Both the position numbers and the translations under genes were made by a program. Under the pieces are notes generated by a model. It saw only the letters and a program-made list of their open reading frames with translations, was not told where the DNA came from and ran no database searches. A DNA stretch of 64,000 bases, from NCBI RefSeq assembly GCF_018128905.1, contig NZ_CP063808.1:7130001-7194000 (forward strand), given 5' to 3'. The first letter of the stretch is position 1, and each line of letters opens with the position of its first letter. Below, one piece after another: positions 8,316 through 16,901 of this stretch. The stretch is from Streptomyces sp. A2-16. Its GTDB lineage: Bacteria; Actinomycetota; Actinomycetes; Streptomycetales; Streptomycetaceae.

Positions 8316-9019
8316 TCAGGGGGTGGTCGAGCGCACCTCACCGTACGTCGCCATGGGCCCGGGGCGCGCTTCGAGGGCTCGCAGGGTGCCGTCGGCCAGC
8401 AGGAACTGCGCGGCGATGTACGTGAGCATGATCCAGAACTCGGGCCGCGGGAGCTGGGGCCAGTCGGCGACGCCGGTGGCGATGAGGGTGTCGGAGAGGA
8501 GGAAGAGCGCGCCGCCGACTCCGGTGAGCGCCCCGAAGCGTACGGCCGAGGCGCACGCCATCGTCGTGAGCAGCACGCTGTAGACGGCGACGGGCACGCG
8601 CAGTCCGGCGGGCAGGTCCGGCCACAGGGCCACGACGGTGACGACGAGGGCGGTGGCGTAGGCGGGCGCGAGGAGGCCCACGCGCGCGCGTGGGCTGCCG
8701 TACGCCCGGAAGAGCGCGAGGTAGCAGACGTGGCCCGCCGCGAAGGAGGCCATGCCGGCGAGGAAGGCGGGGTCGGCGTCGGACAGCAGCAGGACGTCGC
8801 CGCCCCAGCCGCACACCAGGGCGCCGACCAGGAGCCGGGGCGCCCCGGACGCGAGGGAGTACGCGGCCAGGAGGGGCATCAGAAGGGGCTTGGCGACGGT
8901 GTGGCCGGGGGCGAAGCCGGTGGCCAGGGAGGCGAGGTCGACGACGGCGGCGAGGGCGAACACCGCGAGGAGCGCGCGGCGGGTGCGGTGGGGGCCGGTG
9001 CCGTGGCTGCTCGGGGTGG

Positions 9020-9023
<4 letters not shown>
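8316..9023 (-). CDS. Lysoplasmalogenase (YhhN/TMEM86 family)
   Basis: 235 aa integral membrane protein with about seven or eight hydrophobic helices. GTG 9023 overlaps the stop of the upstream hydroxylase gene as GTGA. Motifs GAPRLLVGALVCGWGGDVLLLSD and FAAGHVCYLALFRA, then GALFLLSDTLIA, match the YhhN family, whose conserved acidic residues (GD, SD, SD) are in place. Members hydrolyse the vinyl-ether bond of lysoplasmalogens. Whether the host makes plasmalogens is not visible, so the substrate here is inferred. Confidence 0.85.
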
Positions 9024-9886
<863 letters not shown>

Positions 9887-9988
9887 GCGTGCACCGTAGA
9901 ACCGCCGCTCGGGCACGGCTAGACGTTGTTACTGACAAGTATTCACGGTGGTACGCGCTTGCTTCTTGGCGATCTCCGCCAAGGGACG

Positions 9989-10717
9989 TCAAACGACTCC
10001 GGCCGCGCCCAGCAGCACCCCCACCCCGTACGTGACGCCCATGGCCAGCAGCCCGCCCGCCACGTTGCGCACCACCGCGCGCCCGGGGGCCGCCGCCCCC
10101 AGCCGCGCACTGCTCCATCCGGTCGCCACCAGCGCGGCCACCACCGACACCACGGTCACCGGCACCCGCCACCCCGACGGCGGCAGCACGATGGCGAGCA
10201 GGGGCAGCAGCGCTCCCGCCGTGAACGCCAGGAAGCTCGCCCAGGCCGCGTGCCAGGGGTTCGTCAGTTCGTCCGGGTCGATGCCGAGCTCCACGCGCGC
10301 GTGAGCCCGTAGTGCGTCACGCTCCGTCAGTTGTTCCGCCGCCTCGCCGGCCACCTCACGGGACAGGCCCCGTTCCTCCAGAAGCTGCGTCAACTCCTCC
10401 AGTTCCGCGTCCGGCTGTTCGCGGAGTTCACGTCTCTCCACCGCCAGCGCGGCCATCTCGGAGTCGCGCTGGGTCGACACGGACACGTACTCCCCGGCCG
10501 CCATGGACATCGAGCCGGCCAGCAGACCCGCCAGACCCGCCGTCAGCAACGCCGCGCGGTTGCTCGTCGCGCCGGCCACGCCGACGACGAGGCCCGCCGT
10601 GGAGACGATGCCGTCGTTCGCCCCGAGGACGGCCGCGCGCAGCCAGTTGAGGCGGGTGCCCAGCCCGCCGCCGTGGGCCTCGTCGTGCGCCGGTCCGCTC
10701 ACACCCTCATCCGTCAT
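9989..10717 (-). CDS. VIT1/CCC1 family iron/manganese transporter
   Basis: 242 aa. Begins with a hydrophilic His-containing stretch, then the family signature NWLRAAVLGANDGIVSTAGLVVGVAGA and SMSMAAGEYVSVSTQRDSE, a cytoplasmic Glu-rich segment (about 85-140, the metal-binding insertion of this family), and three C-terminal helices. Transports Fe2+ or Mn2+, probably out of the cytoplasm. It faces the divergent exonuclease gene. Confidence 0.9.
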   Translation of the reverse strand: MTDEGVSGPAHDEAHGGGLGTRLNWLRAAVLGANDGIVSTAGLVVGVAGATSNRAALLTAGLAGLLAGSMSMAAGEYVSVSTQRDSEMAALAVERRELREQPDAELEELTQLLEERGLSREVAGEAAEQLTERDALRAHARVELGIDPDELTNPWHAAWASFLAFTAGALLPLLAIVLPPSGWRVPVTVVSVVAALVATGWSSARLGAAAPGRAVVRNVAGGLLAMGVTYGVGVLLGAAGVV

Positions 10718-10770
10718 CCCCGGAGGATCGCACCCAGGTCCCCGAGAGCCCGGTACCGACGCCGCCGTGA

Positions 10771-10797
10771 GGGACTGTCAGTCCCGGCCCGTATCCT
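10771..10797 (+). promoter_or_regulatory. Candidate leaderless promoter with palindromic operator (exonuclease)
   Basis: GGGACTG-T-CAGTCCC is a perfect dyad at 10771-10785. A TANNNT -10 element, TATCCT, lies at 10792-10797, eight bases before the ATG at 10806. That spacing is what a leaderless actinobacterial transcript would show. The dyad would sit in the spacer/-35 region. Confidence 0.5.
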
Positions 10798-10805
10798 CAT
10801 GGACC

Positions 10806-11789
10806 ATGCTCGAAGACCAGACGACCGCAGCGTCCTCCCCCACGACGTGGCCGGCCGCGTATCCGCAGGGATACGCGGTCGTCGACGTGGAGACCACCGG
10901 CCTGGCCCGCGACGACCGGATAATCTCCGCGGCCGTCTACCGGTTGGACGCCCGCGGCGAGGTCGAGGACCACTGGTACACGCTGGTCAATCCGGAGCGC
11001 GATCCGGGCCCGGTGTGGATCCACGGGCTGACGAGCGAGGCACTCGAGGGCGCCCCTCTCTTCCAGGACATCGCCGAGGAGTTCTCGGCCCGCCTCGACG
11101 GCCGTGTGCTCGTCGCGCACAACGCAGTCTTCGACTGGCAGATGATCGCCCGCGAGTACGCGCGCGCCGGCCGCGTGGCGCCGGTGAGCCAGCGGCTGTG
11201 CACCATCGTCCTGTCGAAGGAGCTGGGCCTGCCGCTGCCCAACCACAAACTGGAGTCGCTGGCGGCCCACTTCGGCGTCGTGCAGCGGCGGGCGCACCAT
11301 GCCCTCGACGACGCGCGTGTGCTCGCGGAGGCGTTCCGGCCGAGTCTGCGGGCCGCCGCCGAGCGGAGCGTGCGGCTGCCGCTGCACGAGTGCCGGCCGC
11401 TGACCGAGTGGACGGACCGGGCGGTGCCCCGGCAGTCGGCGAACTACTCCGGTTACCGGCAGACCAGTTGGCGGCCCGCGCGCAAGCGGCCCGCGTGCCC
11501 CTACCCCAACCCGGGGCGGTACGAGGACGGCAGGCCGCTCAAGCAGGGGATGCGGATCGCGTTCTCCGGGGACACCTCGACCGAGCGCGACCTCCTGGAG
11601 GACCGGGCGACCGAGGCCGGGCTGCATGTCGCCACCAGCATCTCCCGGCTGACCAGCCTGCTCGTCACCAACGACCCGGACTCGGGCACGTCCAAAGTGG
11701 TCAAGGCCCGGCAGTTCGGCACACCGGTCGTCGACGAGGCGGCCTTCGGGCAGCTTCTGCGGGATGTGGAACCGGCGTCGGAGGGATGA
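10806..11789 (+). CDS. DEDDh 3'-5' exonuclease with C-terminal BRCT-like domain
   Basis: 327 aa from ATG 10806. ExoI VVDVETTGL, the middle motif LVAHNAVFDWQMI and HHALDDARVLAEAF give the D-E-D-D-H catalytic set of DnaQ-type exonucleases (residues about 20-180). Residues about 240-320 (QGMRIAFSGDTSTERDLLEDRA... LLVTNDPDSGTSK) look like a BRCT domain. Such proteins are annotated as DNA polymerase III epsilon-like; a role in proofreading or repair is inferred. No Shine-Dalgarno site precedes the ATG, consistent with leaderless translation. Confidence 0.9.
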   Translation: MLEDQTTAASSPTTWPAAYPQGYAVVDVETTGLARDDRIISAAVYRLDARGEVEDHWYTLVNPERDPGPVWIHGLTSEALEGAPLFQDIAEEFSARLDGRVLVAHNAVFDWQMIAREYARAGRVAPVSQRLCTIVLSKELGLPLPNHKLESLAAHFGVVQRRAHHALDDARVLAEAFRPSLRAAAERSVRLPLHECRPLTEWTDRAVPRQSANYSGYRQTSWRPARKRPACPYPNPGRYEDGRPLKQGMRIAFSGDTSTERDLLEDRATEAGLHVATSISRLTSLLVTNDPDSGTSKVVKARQFGTPVVDEAAFGQLLRDVEPASEG

Positions 11790-11886
11790 CCGTACGGAAG
11801 AGGGGACCGTACGGACGGGTGATTTGCCGTACGACTCGCCTGGCGCCGTCGCGTCCGCGCGGTGACGACGGCTCACCCTGTGGCCC

Positions 11887-12120
11887 ATGGCGACTTGCGA
11901 AGTTTGCGGCAATAACTACGGCATGTCCTTCGAGGTGCACGCCCAGGGCGCGGTGCATGTCTTCGACTGCTTCTCCTGTGCGATCCACCGGATGGCACCG
12001 ATCTGCGAGCACTGTCGTGTGCAGATCATCGGGCAGGGCGTGGAGGTCGAGGGCCACTGGTTCTGCGGTGCGCACTGCGCCCGGGCGGAGGGGAAGGTGG
12101 GCATCGTCGACCGGGTCTGA
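11887..12120 (+). CDS. Small Cys-rich putative metal-binding protein
   Basis: 77 aa. Cysteine pairs CEVC (near residue 4), CFSC (about 30), CEHC (about 43) and a final CGAHC (about 61) suggest one or two zinc-binding treble-clef/ribbon sites. Common as a conserved small protein in streptomycetes but without assigned function. There is no ribosome binding site close to ATG; CACCCT seven bases upstream would fit a leaderless -10. Function unknown. Confidence 0.8.
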   Translation: MATCEVCGNNYGMSFEVHAQGAVHVFDCFSCAIHRMAPICEHCRVQIIGQGVEVEGHWFCGAHCARAEGKVGIVDRV

Positions 12121-12168
12121 CCACACCCCTGTGCGAACACCCCGCGGCCCGAGTTGTACGGTCGTGGG

Positions 12169-12966
12169 GTGTACCGCTTCCTGTTGTCCCGGCAGTGGGT
12201 GATCCTCACGCTGGTCGCCCTGCTCCTCATCCCCACGATGATCAGGCTGGGCATCTGGCAGATGCACCGCTACGAGGAGCGCACCGCCCGCAACCGGCTG
12301 GTCTCCGAGGCCATGCACGCGACGCCGGTGCCGGTGGAGGAGATGACCTCGCCCGGGCACACGGTCACGACCCACGACCGGTACCGCAGGGTGACCGCGA
12401 AGGGGCACTTCGACACCGACGACGAGGTCGTCGTGCGGCGCCGTACCAACTCGGACGACGAGGTCGGCTATCACGTCCTGACCCCCTTCGTCCTCGACGA
12501 CGGCAAGGTGCTGCTGGTCAACCGGGGGTGGATCCCCTCGGACGGTCCCAGCCAGACCGCGTTCCCGAGGATCCCCGCTCCCCCGAAGGGCGAGATCACC
12601 GTCACCGGGCGGCTGATGCCGGACGAGACGACCGCGGCGAGCGGCATCAAGAACCTCAAGGGACTGCCGGACCGGCAGATCATGCTGATCAACAGCGAGC
12701 AGGAGGCGAAGCGGCTGGGTGCCACGGTGCTCGGCGGCTACATCGCCCAGACGGCACCCGAGCCGAAGGGCGACAGCCCGGAACTGATCGGCGGCAACCC
12801 CGGCGAGGAGGACGCCGCGCTGAACTACGCCTACGCGATCCAGTGGTGGCTGTTCTCCGTGGGCGTGCCGATCGGATGGGTGGTCCTGGTGCGGCGCGAG
12901 GTGCGTGACCGCCGGGAGAAGGCGGAGCAGGACAGCGCCGCGGAGGCGGAACCGGCCGCGGTGTGA
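12169..12966 (+). CDS. SURF1 family cytochrome oxidase biogenesis protein
   Basis: 265 aa from GTG 12169 (product begins YRFLLSRQWV). The SURF1 pattern is clear: N-terminal transmembrane helix (about 9-27) ending in GIWQMHRYEER, YRRVTAKGHFD, LVNRGWIPSD, a periplasmic-side domain, and a C-terminal helix (YAIQWWLFSVGVPIGWVVLVRR). SURF1 assists heme-copper oxidase assembly. TACGGT ends six bases before the GTG, so the transcript may be leaderless. A TTG at 12154 is a less likely start. Confidence 0.92.
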   Translation: MYRFLLSRQWVILTLVALLLIPTMIRLGIWQMHRYEERTARNRLVSEAMHATPVPVEEMTSPGHTVTTHDRYRRVTAKGHFDTDDEVVVRRRTNSDDEVGYHVLTPFVLDDGKVLLVNRGWIPSDGPSQTAFPRIPAPPKGEITVTGRLMPDETTAASGIKNLKGLPDRQIMLINSEQEAKRLGATVLGGYIAQTAPEPKGDSPELIGGNPGEEDAALNYAYAIQWWLFSVGVPIGWVVLVRREVRDRREKAEQDSAAEAEPAAV

Positions 12967-12997
12967 CCTGCCCGCGCGGCACGCCCCGACGTGACGC

Positions 12998-14023
12998 TCA
13001 CCGTCCCGGGCGGTCCCGCCAGTAGCGGAACGTGCGCTCCGGCTCGGGCAGCAGCTCCCAGGGATACGGGGTCATGCGGCGGCCGATCCGTCCGAACACG
13101 GGCGCCGCGTCGGTCGGGCGGTGGGTGCGGACGAGCGCGAAGGCCAGGATGTTGAGGTCGGCGACCGCCTCGGCGTGCGGTGCGGCGCCGGTGTGGAACC
13201 ACTCGGTCAGGGCCGACTCGATCTCGGTGCCGGCCCGGGGTTCGTTCCAGTGGCGGTCGGCCCCGAAGGACAGCTGCCGCTGCCGGTGCGCGACGAGTTC
13301 GACGCGGGCCGCGACGGGGAGCAGAGCCAGGGGTGAGCCCTGCGGGGCGCGGGCGGCGCCGTGTCCGGCGAAGTCCATCATGTCGGCGACCGAGCCGTGC
13401 CCGCGCGGGGACAGATAGCTCAGCAGCCGGTGGTAGGCGCCCCGGTGCCACGGCGCACGGGTGACGGCCTCGGTCCAGACGGGCACGGCGTCCCGGGGCG
13501 GCACCGCGTGGGAGTGCATCAACCCCAGGAGGGCCAGCCAGGGTGTCGGGTCCTCGGGGCAGGCCTCGGCGGCACGCAGACACGCCCGCTCGGCGTCCCG
13601 CACGGCGGCCCACCCCCCTGCGTCCCATGCCTCCGCGATCCGTCCACCGGCGGCCCGTCCATCGGCGGCCCGTCCACCGGCGGCCCGTTCCCCCGCCGCC
13701 CGTCCCCCGGCCGGGCTCTGCCGTGCGCACCGGACACAGGCCCACAGCACCAGCGCGTCCCCGTCCCCGGGCCGTTCGGTGATCCACCGCTCGGACACCG
13801 AGACCGGCAACCGGTCCGCCAGTACGGACATCCGGTGCCACCGACGGTCCCAGTCCCTCCCCGTGTCCCGCAGCAGGTCGCCGACCGGCGCCCAGAGCGG
13901 ACGGCTGGAACCCGCGCCGAGGCCGTGCAGCTGAGGGGCGGGCCGGAGTTCGGTCAGTGTCGCGTGCAGCGCGTCGTCGTCGAGGGCGGGGTGGACCAGC
14001 AGGGCGGTGCGGCGTCTGAACAT
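12998..14023 (-). CDS. Hypothetical protein with low-complexity Ala/Gly/Arg insert
   Basis: 341 aa; not recognised. Begins FRRRTALLVHPALDDDALHATL; an all-helical, TPR-like organisation is suggested by the WLALLGLMHSHAVPPRD and VWTEAVTRAPWHRGAYHRLLSYLSPRG segments and repeated Ala-rich helices. Residues about 106-135 are a degenerate GGRAADGRAAGGR repeat encoded by a 15-bp DNA tandem repeat (13641-13715), probably length-variable. C-terminus WELLPEPERTFRYWRDRPG. No membrane segment or signal peptide. Function unknown. Confidence 0.75.
   Translation of the reverse strand: MFRRRTALLVHPALDDDALHATLTELRPAPQLHGLGAGSSRPLWAPVGDLLRDTGRDWDRRWHRMSVLADRLPVSVSERWITERPGDGDALVLWACVRCARQSPAGGRAAGERAAGGRAADGRAAGGRIAEAWDAGGWAAVRDAERACLRAAEACPEDPTPWLALLGLMHSHAVPPRDAVPVWTEAVTRAPWHRGAYHRLLSYLSPRGHGSVADMMDFAGHGAARAPQGSPLALLPVAARVELVAHRQRQLSFGADRHWNEPRAGTEIESALTEWFHTGAAPHAEAVADLNILAFALVRTHRPTDAAPVFGRIGRRMTPYPWELLPEPERTFRYWRDRPGR
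13641..13715. repeat. 15-bp in-frame minisatellite, five units
   Basis: CGTCCACCGGCGGCC-type units at 13641, 13656, 13671, 13686 and 13701. Units 1 and 3 are identical, unit 2 differs by one base and units 4-5 are degenerate. Being a multiple of three inside a coding sequence, gain or loss would keep the frame and change a five-residue GGRAA-like motif count. Confidence 0.85.
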
Positions 14024-14094
14024 CTCGGTCCCGAAGGGTGAGTGGGGCGTACGGGGCGGGCGGTGTGCCCGCCCCGTGGTCCAGGACGACGGCG

Positions 14095-14301
14095 TCAACA
14101 GCACCGCCCCTGCGGATGAGCCTCCCGGTGCCGCGCGCGCAGCACCTCGTACTCCCGCCTGGTCGGTACCGGTGCGAGCGGGCGGTGGTGCCGGAGCCGC
14201 TCGCGGTAGCGGTCGTACTCCGCCTCCCCGGTCAGCTCGCGCAGGTACCAGTGGACGGCCCGCGCCCAGCGCCGCGCGGTCACCGTCACCGTCACCGTCA
14301 C
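14095..14301 (-). CDS. YbdD/YjiX family small protein (CstA partner)
   Basis: 68 aa from GTG 14301, which overlaps the cstA TGA as GTGA. After a VTVTVTVT start the sequence RRWARAVHWYLRELTGEAEYDRYRERLRHHRPLAPVPTRREYEVLRARHRE is the YbdD/YjiX (DUF466) pattern, a small protein encoded immediately after CstA-type peptide or pyruvate transporters and thought to assist them. The first codons are a GTGACG repeat with several in-frame GTGs, so the exact start may vary. Confidence 0.85.
   Translation of the reverse strand: MTVTVTVTARRWARAVHWYLRELTGEAEYDRYRERLRHHRPLAPVPTRREYEVLRARHREAHPQGRCC
14279..14301. repeat. Hexanucleotide GTGACG repeat across the ybdD start
   Basis: Read on the minus strand, GTGACG is repeated nearly four times. 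It encodes VTVTVTVT and offers four in-frame GTG codons, the first coupled to the cstA stop. Confidence 0.8.
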
Positions 14302-16448
14302 GAGCGCACTCCCACGAGCTCCTCGCCGGCCTGCTCGGGCGCGTCGATCCGCGACTCGACGTACGGCGCCTCGGTGGTCGGCGACGCCCCCGGCGCCCGG
14401 ACCGCCCGCACGCACACCACCCCCGCGTTGACGATGACCACCGCGACCAGCAGCAGGAACAGGGCGATGAGCACGCCGTCGACCGTGGAGTTGGTGACCA
14501 CGGTGTGCATGTCGTCGAGGGTCTTGGCGGGGGCGAGCACCTGGCCGGTGTCGATGCCGTCGGCGTACTTGGCCCGCTGGGCGAAGAACCCGACCCGCGG
14601 ATCGTCGGAGAAGATCTTCTGCCAGCCCGCGGTGAAGGTGATCGCGACCACCCAGGCCAGCGGGACCCCGGTGACCCACGCCCAGCGCAGCTTCCCGGAC
14701 TTGACGAGGACGGTGGTGCACACGGCCAGGGCGATCGCGGCGAGCAGCTGGTTCGCGATGCCGAAGAGCGGGAAGAGCTGGTTGATCCCGCCGAGCGGGT
14801 CGGTGGCGCCGGTGTGGAGGAAGTAGCCCCAGGCCGCGACCACCAGGGCGCTGCACAGCCAGATGCCCGGCTTCCAGTTGACCCGGCCGACCGGCTTCCA
14901 CACGTTGCCGAGCATGTCCTGGAGCATGAAGCGGCCGACCCGGGTGCCCGCGTCCACCGTGGTCAGGATGAACAGCGCCTCGAACATGATCGCGAAGTGG
15001 TACCAGAAGGCCTTCATGGCGGTCCCGCCGAACACCCCGGAGAAGATCTCCGACATGCCGACCGCGAGGGTCGGGGCGCCTCCGGAACGGGCGATCAGCG
15101 ACTGTTCCTCGACCGCCCTGGCCGCATGCGTCAGCTGGTCGGGGGTGATGGTGAAGCCGAGGCCGGCGACCGCGTGCGAGGCCGACTCGGCCGTCGTGCC
15201 CAGCAGTCCGGCGGGGGCGTTCATCGCGTAGTACAGGCCGGGCTCAAGGGTCGCGGCGGCGATCAGCGCCATGATCGCGACGAACGACTCCATCAGCATG
15301 GCGCCGTAGCCGATCATGCGGACCTGCGACTCCTTCTGGATCAGCTTCGGTGTCGTGCCGGAGGAGACCAGCGCGTGGAAGCCGGACAGCGCGCCGCAGG
15401 CGATGGTGATGAACAGGAAGGGGAACAGGGACCCGGCGAACACCGGCCCGGCGCCCGAGGTCGCGAAGTCGCTCACCGCGTCCGCCCGCAGCACCGGGGC
15501 GGCGACCACGACCCCGACGGCGAGCAGCGCGATCGTGCCGATCTTCATGAAGGTGGAGAGGTAGTCGCGGGGGGCCAGGAGCATCCAGACCGGGAGGACG
15601 GACGCGACGAAGCCGTAGCCGACGAGGCAGAAGACCAGGGTCGTCGGGCTGAGTGTGAAGGCGGAGGCCAGCGAGGAGTTCTGGACCCAGCTGCCGCCGA
15701 CGATCGCGAGGAGCAGCAGCGCGACGCCGATGAAGCTGGTCTCCACGACCCGGCCGGGACGGATGCGGTGCAGCCAGAAGCCCATGAACAGGGCGATGGG
15801 GATGGTCATGGCGACGGAGAAGGTGCCCCACGGGGAGTGCGCGAGGGCGTTGACCACGACCAGGGCGAGCACGCCAAGCAGGATGATCATGATGGCGAAG
15901 ACCGCGATCAGCGCGGCCGCCCCACCCGCCCGGCCGATCTCGTCACGGGCCATCTGCCCGAGCGACTTGCCGTCCCGGCGCATGGACAGGAACAGCACGA
16001 CCATGTCCTGCACGGCCCCCGCGAAGATCACTCCGGCGACGATCCACAGGGTGCCGGGCAGGTAGCCCATCTGGGCCGCGAGGACCGGGCCGACCAGCGG
16101 TCCGGCGCCGGCGATCGCGGCGAAGTGGTGCCCGAGGAGGACCCGCTTGTCGGTGGGGTGGAAGTCGACACCGTCTTCGAGGCGTTCGGCCGGGGTGGCG
16201 CGGCGGTCGTCCGGTTTCAGGACGCGCCGGACGACGAAGCGGGAGTAGAAGCGGTAGGCGATCGCATACGAGCCGAGCGCGGCGACGACCAGCCAGACCG
16301 CGGAGATCTTCTCGCCCCTGGCCAGCGCGAGCACGCCCCAGGCGACCGCGCCGAGCAGTGCGACGGCGGCCCATACGAGGATCGATCGAGCTGACATTCG
16401 TGACTTTTCAGGCGCCTCGAGGGCAGGCTGAAGGGAGGTTTCGGGCAT
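14298..16448 (-). CDS. cstA: Carbon starvation protein A, CstA family transporter
   Basis: 716 aa, about 16-18 transmembrane segments. Family signatures: KRVLLGHHFAAIAGAGPLVGPVLAAQMGYLPG near the N-terminal third, GAVQDMVVLFLSMRRDGKSLGQM, and ALSGFHALVSSGTTPKLI. CstA/BtsT-type proteins import peptides or pyruvate during carbon limitation. The product name is firm; the substrate is not. An internal ATG at codon 18 (SARSILVWAA) could also be the start. The small YbdD protein is coupled downstream. Confidence 0.95.
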   Translation of the reverse strand: MPETSLQPALEAPEKSRMSARSILVWAAVALLGAVAWGVLALARGEKISAVWLVVAALGSYAIAYRFYSRFVVRRVLKPDDRRATPAERLEDGVDFHPTDKRVLLGHHFAAIAGAGPLVGPVLAAQMGYLPGTLWIVAGVIFAGAVQDMVVLFLSMRRDGKSLGQMARDEIGRAGGAAALIAVFAIMIILLGVLALVVVNALAHSPWGTFSVAMTIPIALFMGFWLHRIRPGRVVETSFIGVALLLLAIVGGSWVQNSSLASAFTLSPTTLVFCLVGYGFVASVLPVWMLLAPRDYLSTFMKIGTIALLAVGVVVAAPVLRADAVSDFATSGAGPVFAGSLFPFLFITIACGALSGFHALVSSGTTPKLIQKESQVRMIGYGAMLMESFVAIMALIAAATLEPGLYYAMNAPAGLLGTTAESASHAVAGLGFTITPDQLTHAARAVEEQSLIARSGGAPTLAVGMSEIFSGVFGGTAMKAFWYHFAIMFEALFILTTVDAGTRVGRFMLQDMLGNVWKPVGRVNWKPGIWLCSALVVAAWGYFLHTGATDPLGGINQLFPLFGIANQLLAAIALAVCTTVLVKSGKLRWAWVTGVPLAWVVAITFTAGWQKIFSDDPRVGFFAQRAKYADGIDTGQVLAPAKTLDDMHTVVTNSTVDGVLIALFLLLVAVVIVNAGVVCVRAVRAPGASPTTEAPYVESRIDAPEQAGEELVGVRS

Positions 16449-16490
16449 GGCGGCTCCTCACCGGAAACGGTGGAACAGGAAGAGACGGGC

Positions 16491-16712
16491 TCAGCGGCGA
16501 TGTCGGCGTCGGTCCGTCAGCGCGTACGCGGCGAGCAGGCACAGACCGCACCCCGGCACCCAGACGAGCTGGTACCAGTAGAAGAACGGCGTGCCCGCCA
16601 GGCGCGGCTCCGCACCGGCGTACATCGGGACCCACAGCAGTCCGGCGGCGGGGGCGAGAAGCAGTACGGCGATCGCGACGCGCCGTAGCCGGTGATGACC
16701 GGTCCGTGCCAT
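16491..16712 (-). CDS. DUF3311 small membrane protein
   Basis: 73 aa from ATG 16712. Two hydrophobic segments (LRRVAIAVLLLAPAAGLLWVPMY, about 8-30; FFYWYQLVWVPGCGLCLLAAYAL, about 41-64). The pattern VPMYAGAEPRLAGTPFFYWYQLVWV is DUF3311. These proteins are normally encoded beside SSS symporters in the same direction and are thought to act with them. Here the matching symporter gene lies on the other side of a divergent promoter. Confidence 0.85.
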   Translation of the reverse strand: MARTGHHRLRRVAIAVLLLAPAAGLLWVPMYAGAEPRLAGTPFFYWYQLVWVPGCGLCLLAAYALTDRRRHRR

Positions 16713-16901
16713 GACCTGCGCTCCTCTCCCCATCGCTGTCGGTCTGTGCAAGAGTTGCCCACCTCCCACGGACGGTTGACAGCGAATTCCGGGGAGATTT
16801 CCCGCCGATGTCCGTCATCCGAACCGGCGGTCCGCGCAACTAATGCGCGAGGGCACAGCCATCCCCGCGAACGCGCCCGGGGCACACCAAGGACGGTGAC
16901 C

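Noticed and set aside
14007..16394. 795-codon plus-strand frame opposite cstA
   Set aside because: His/Asp/Gly/Arg-rich antisense shadow of a membrane protein gene; typical of high-GC third-position bias.
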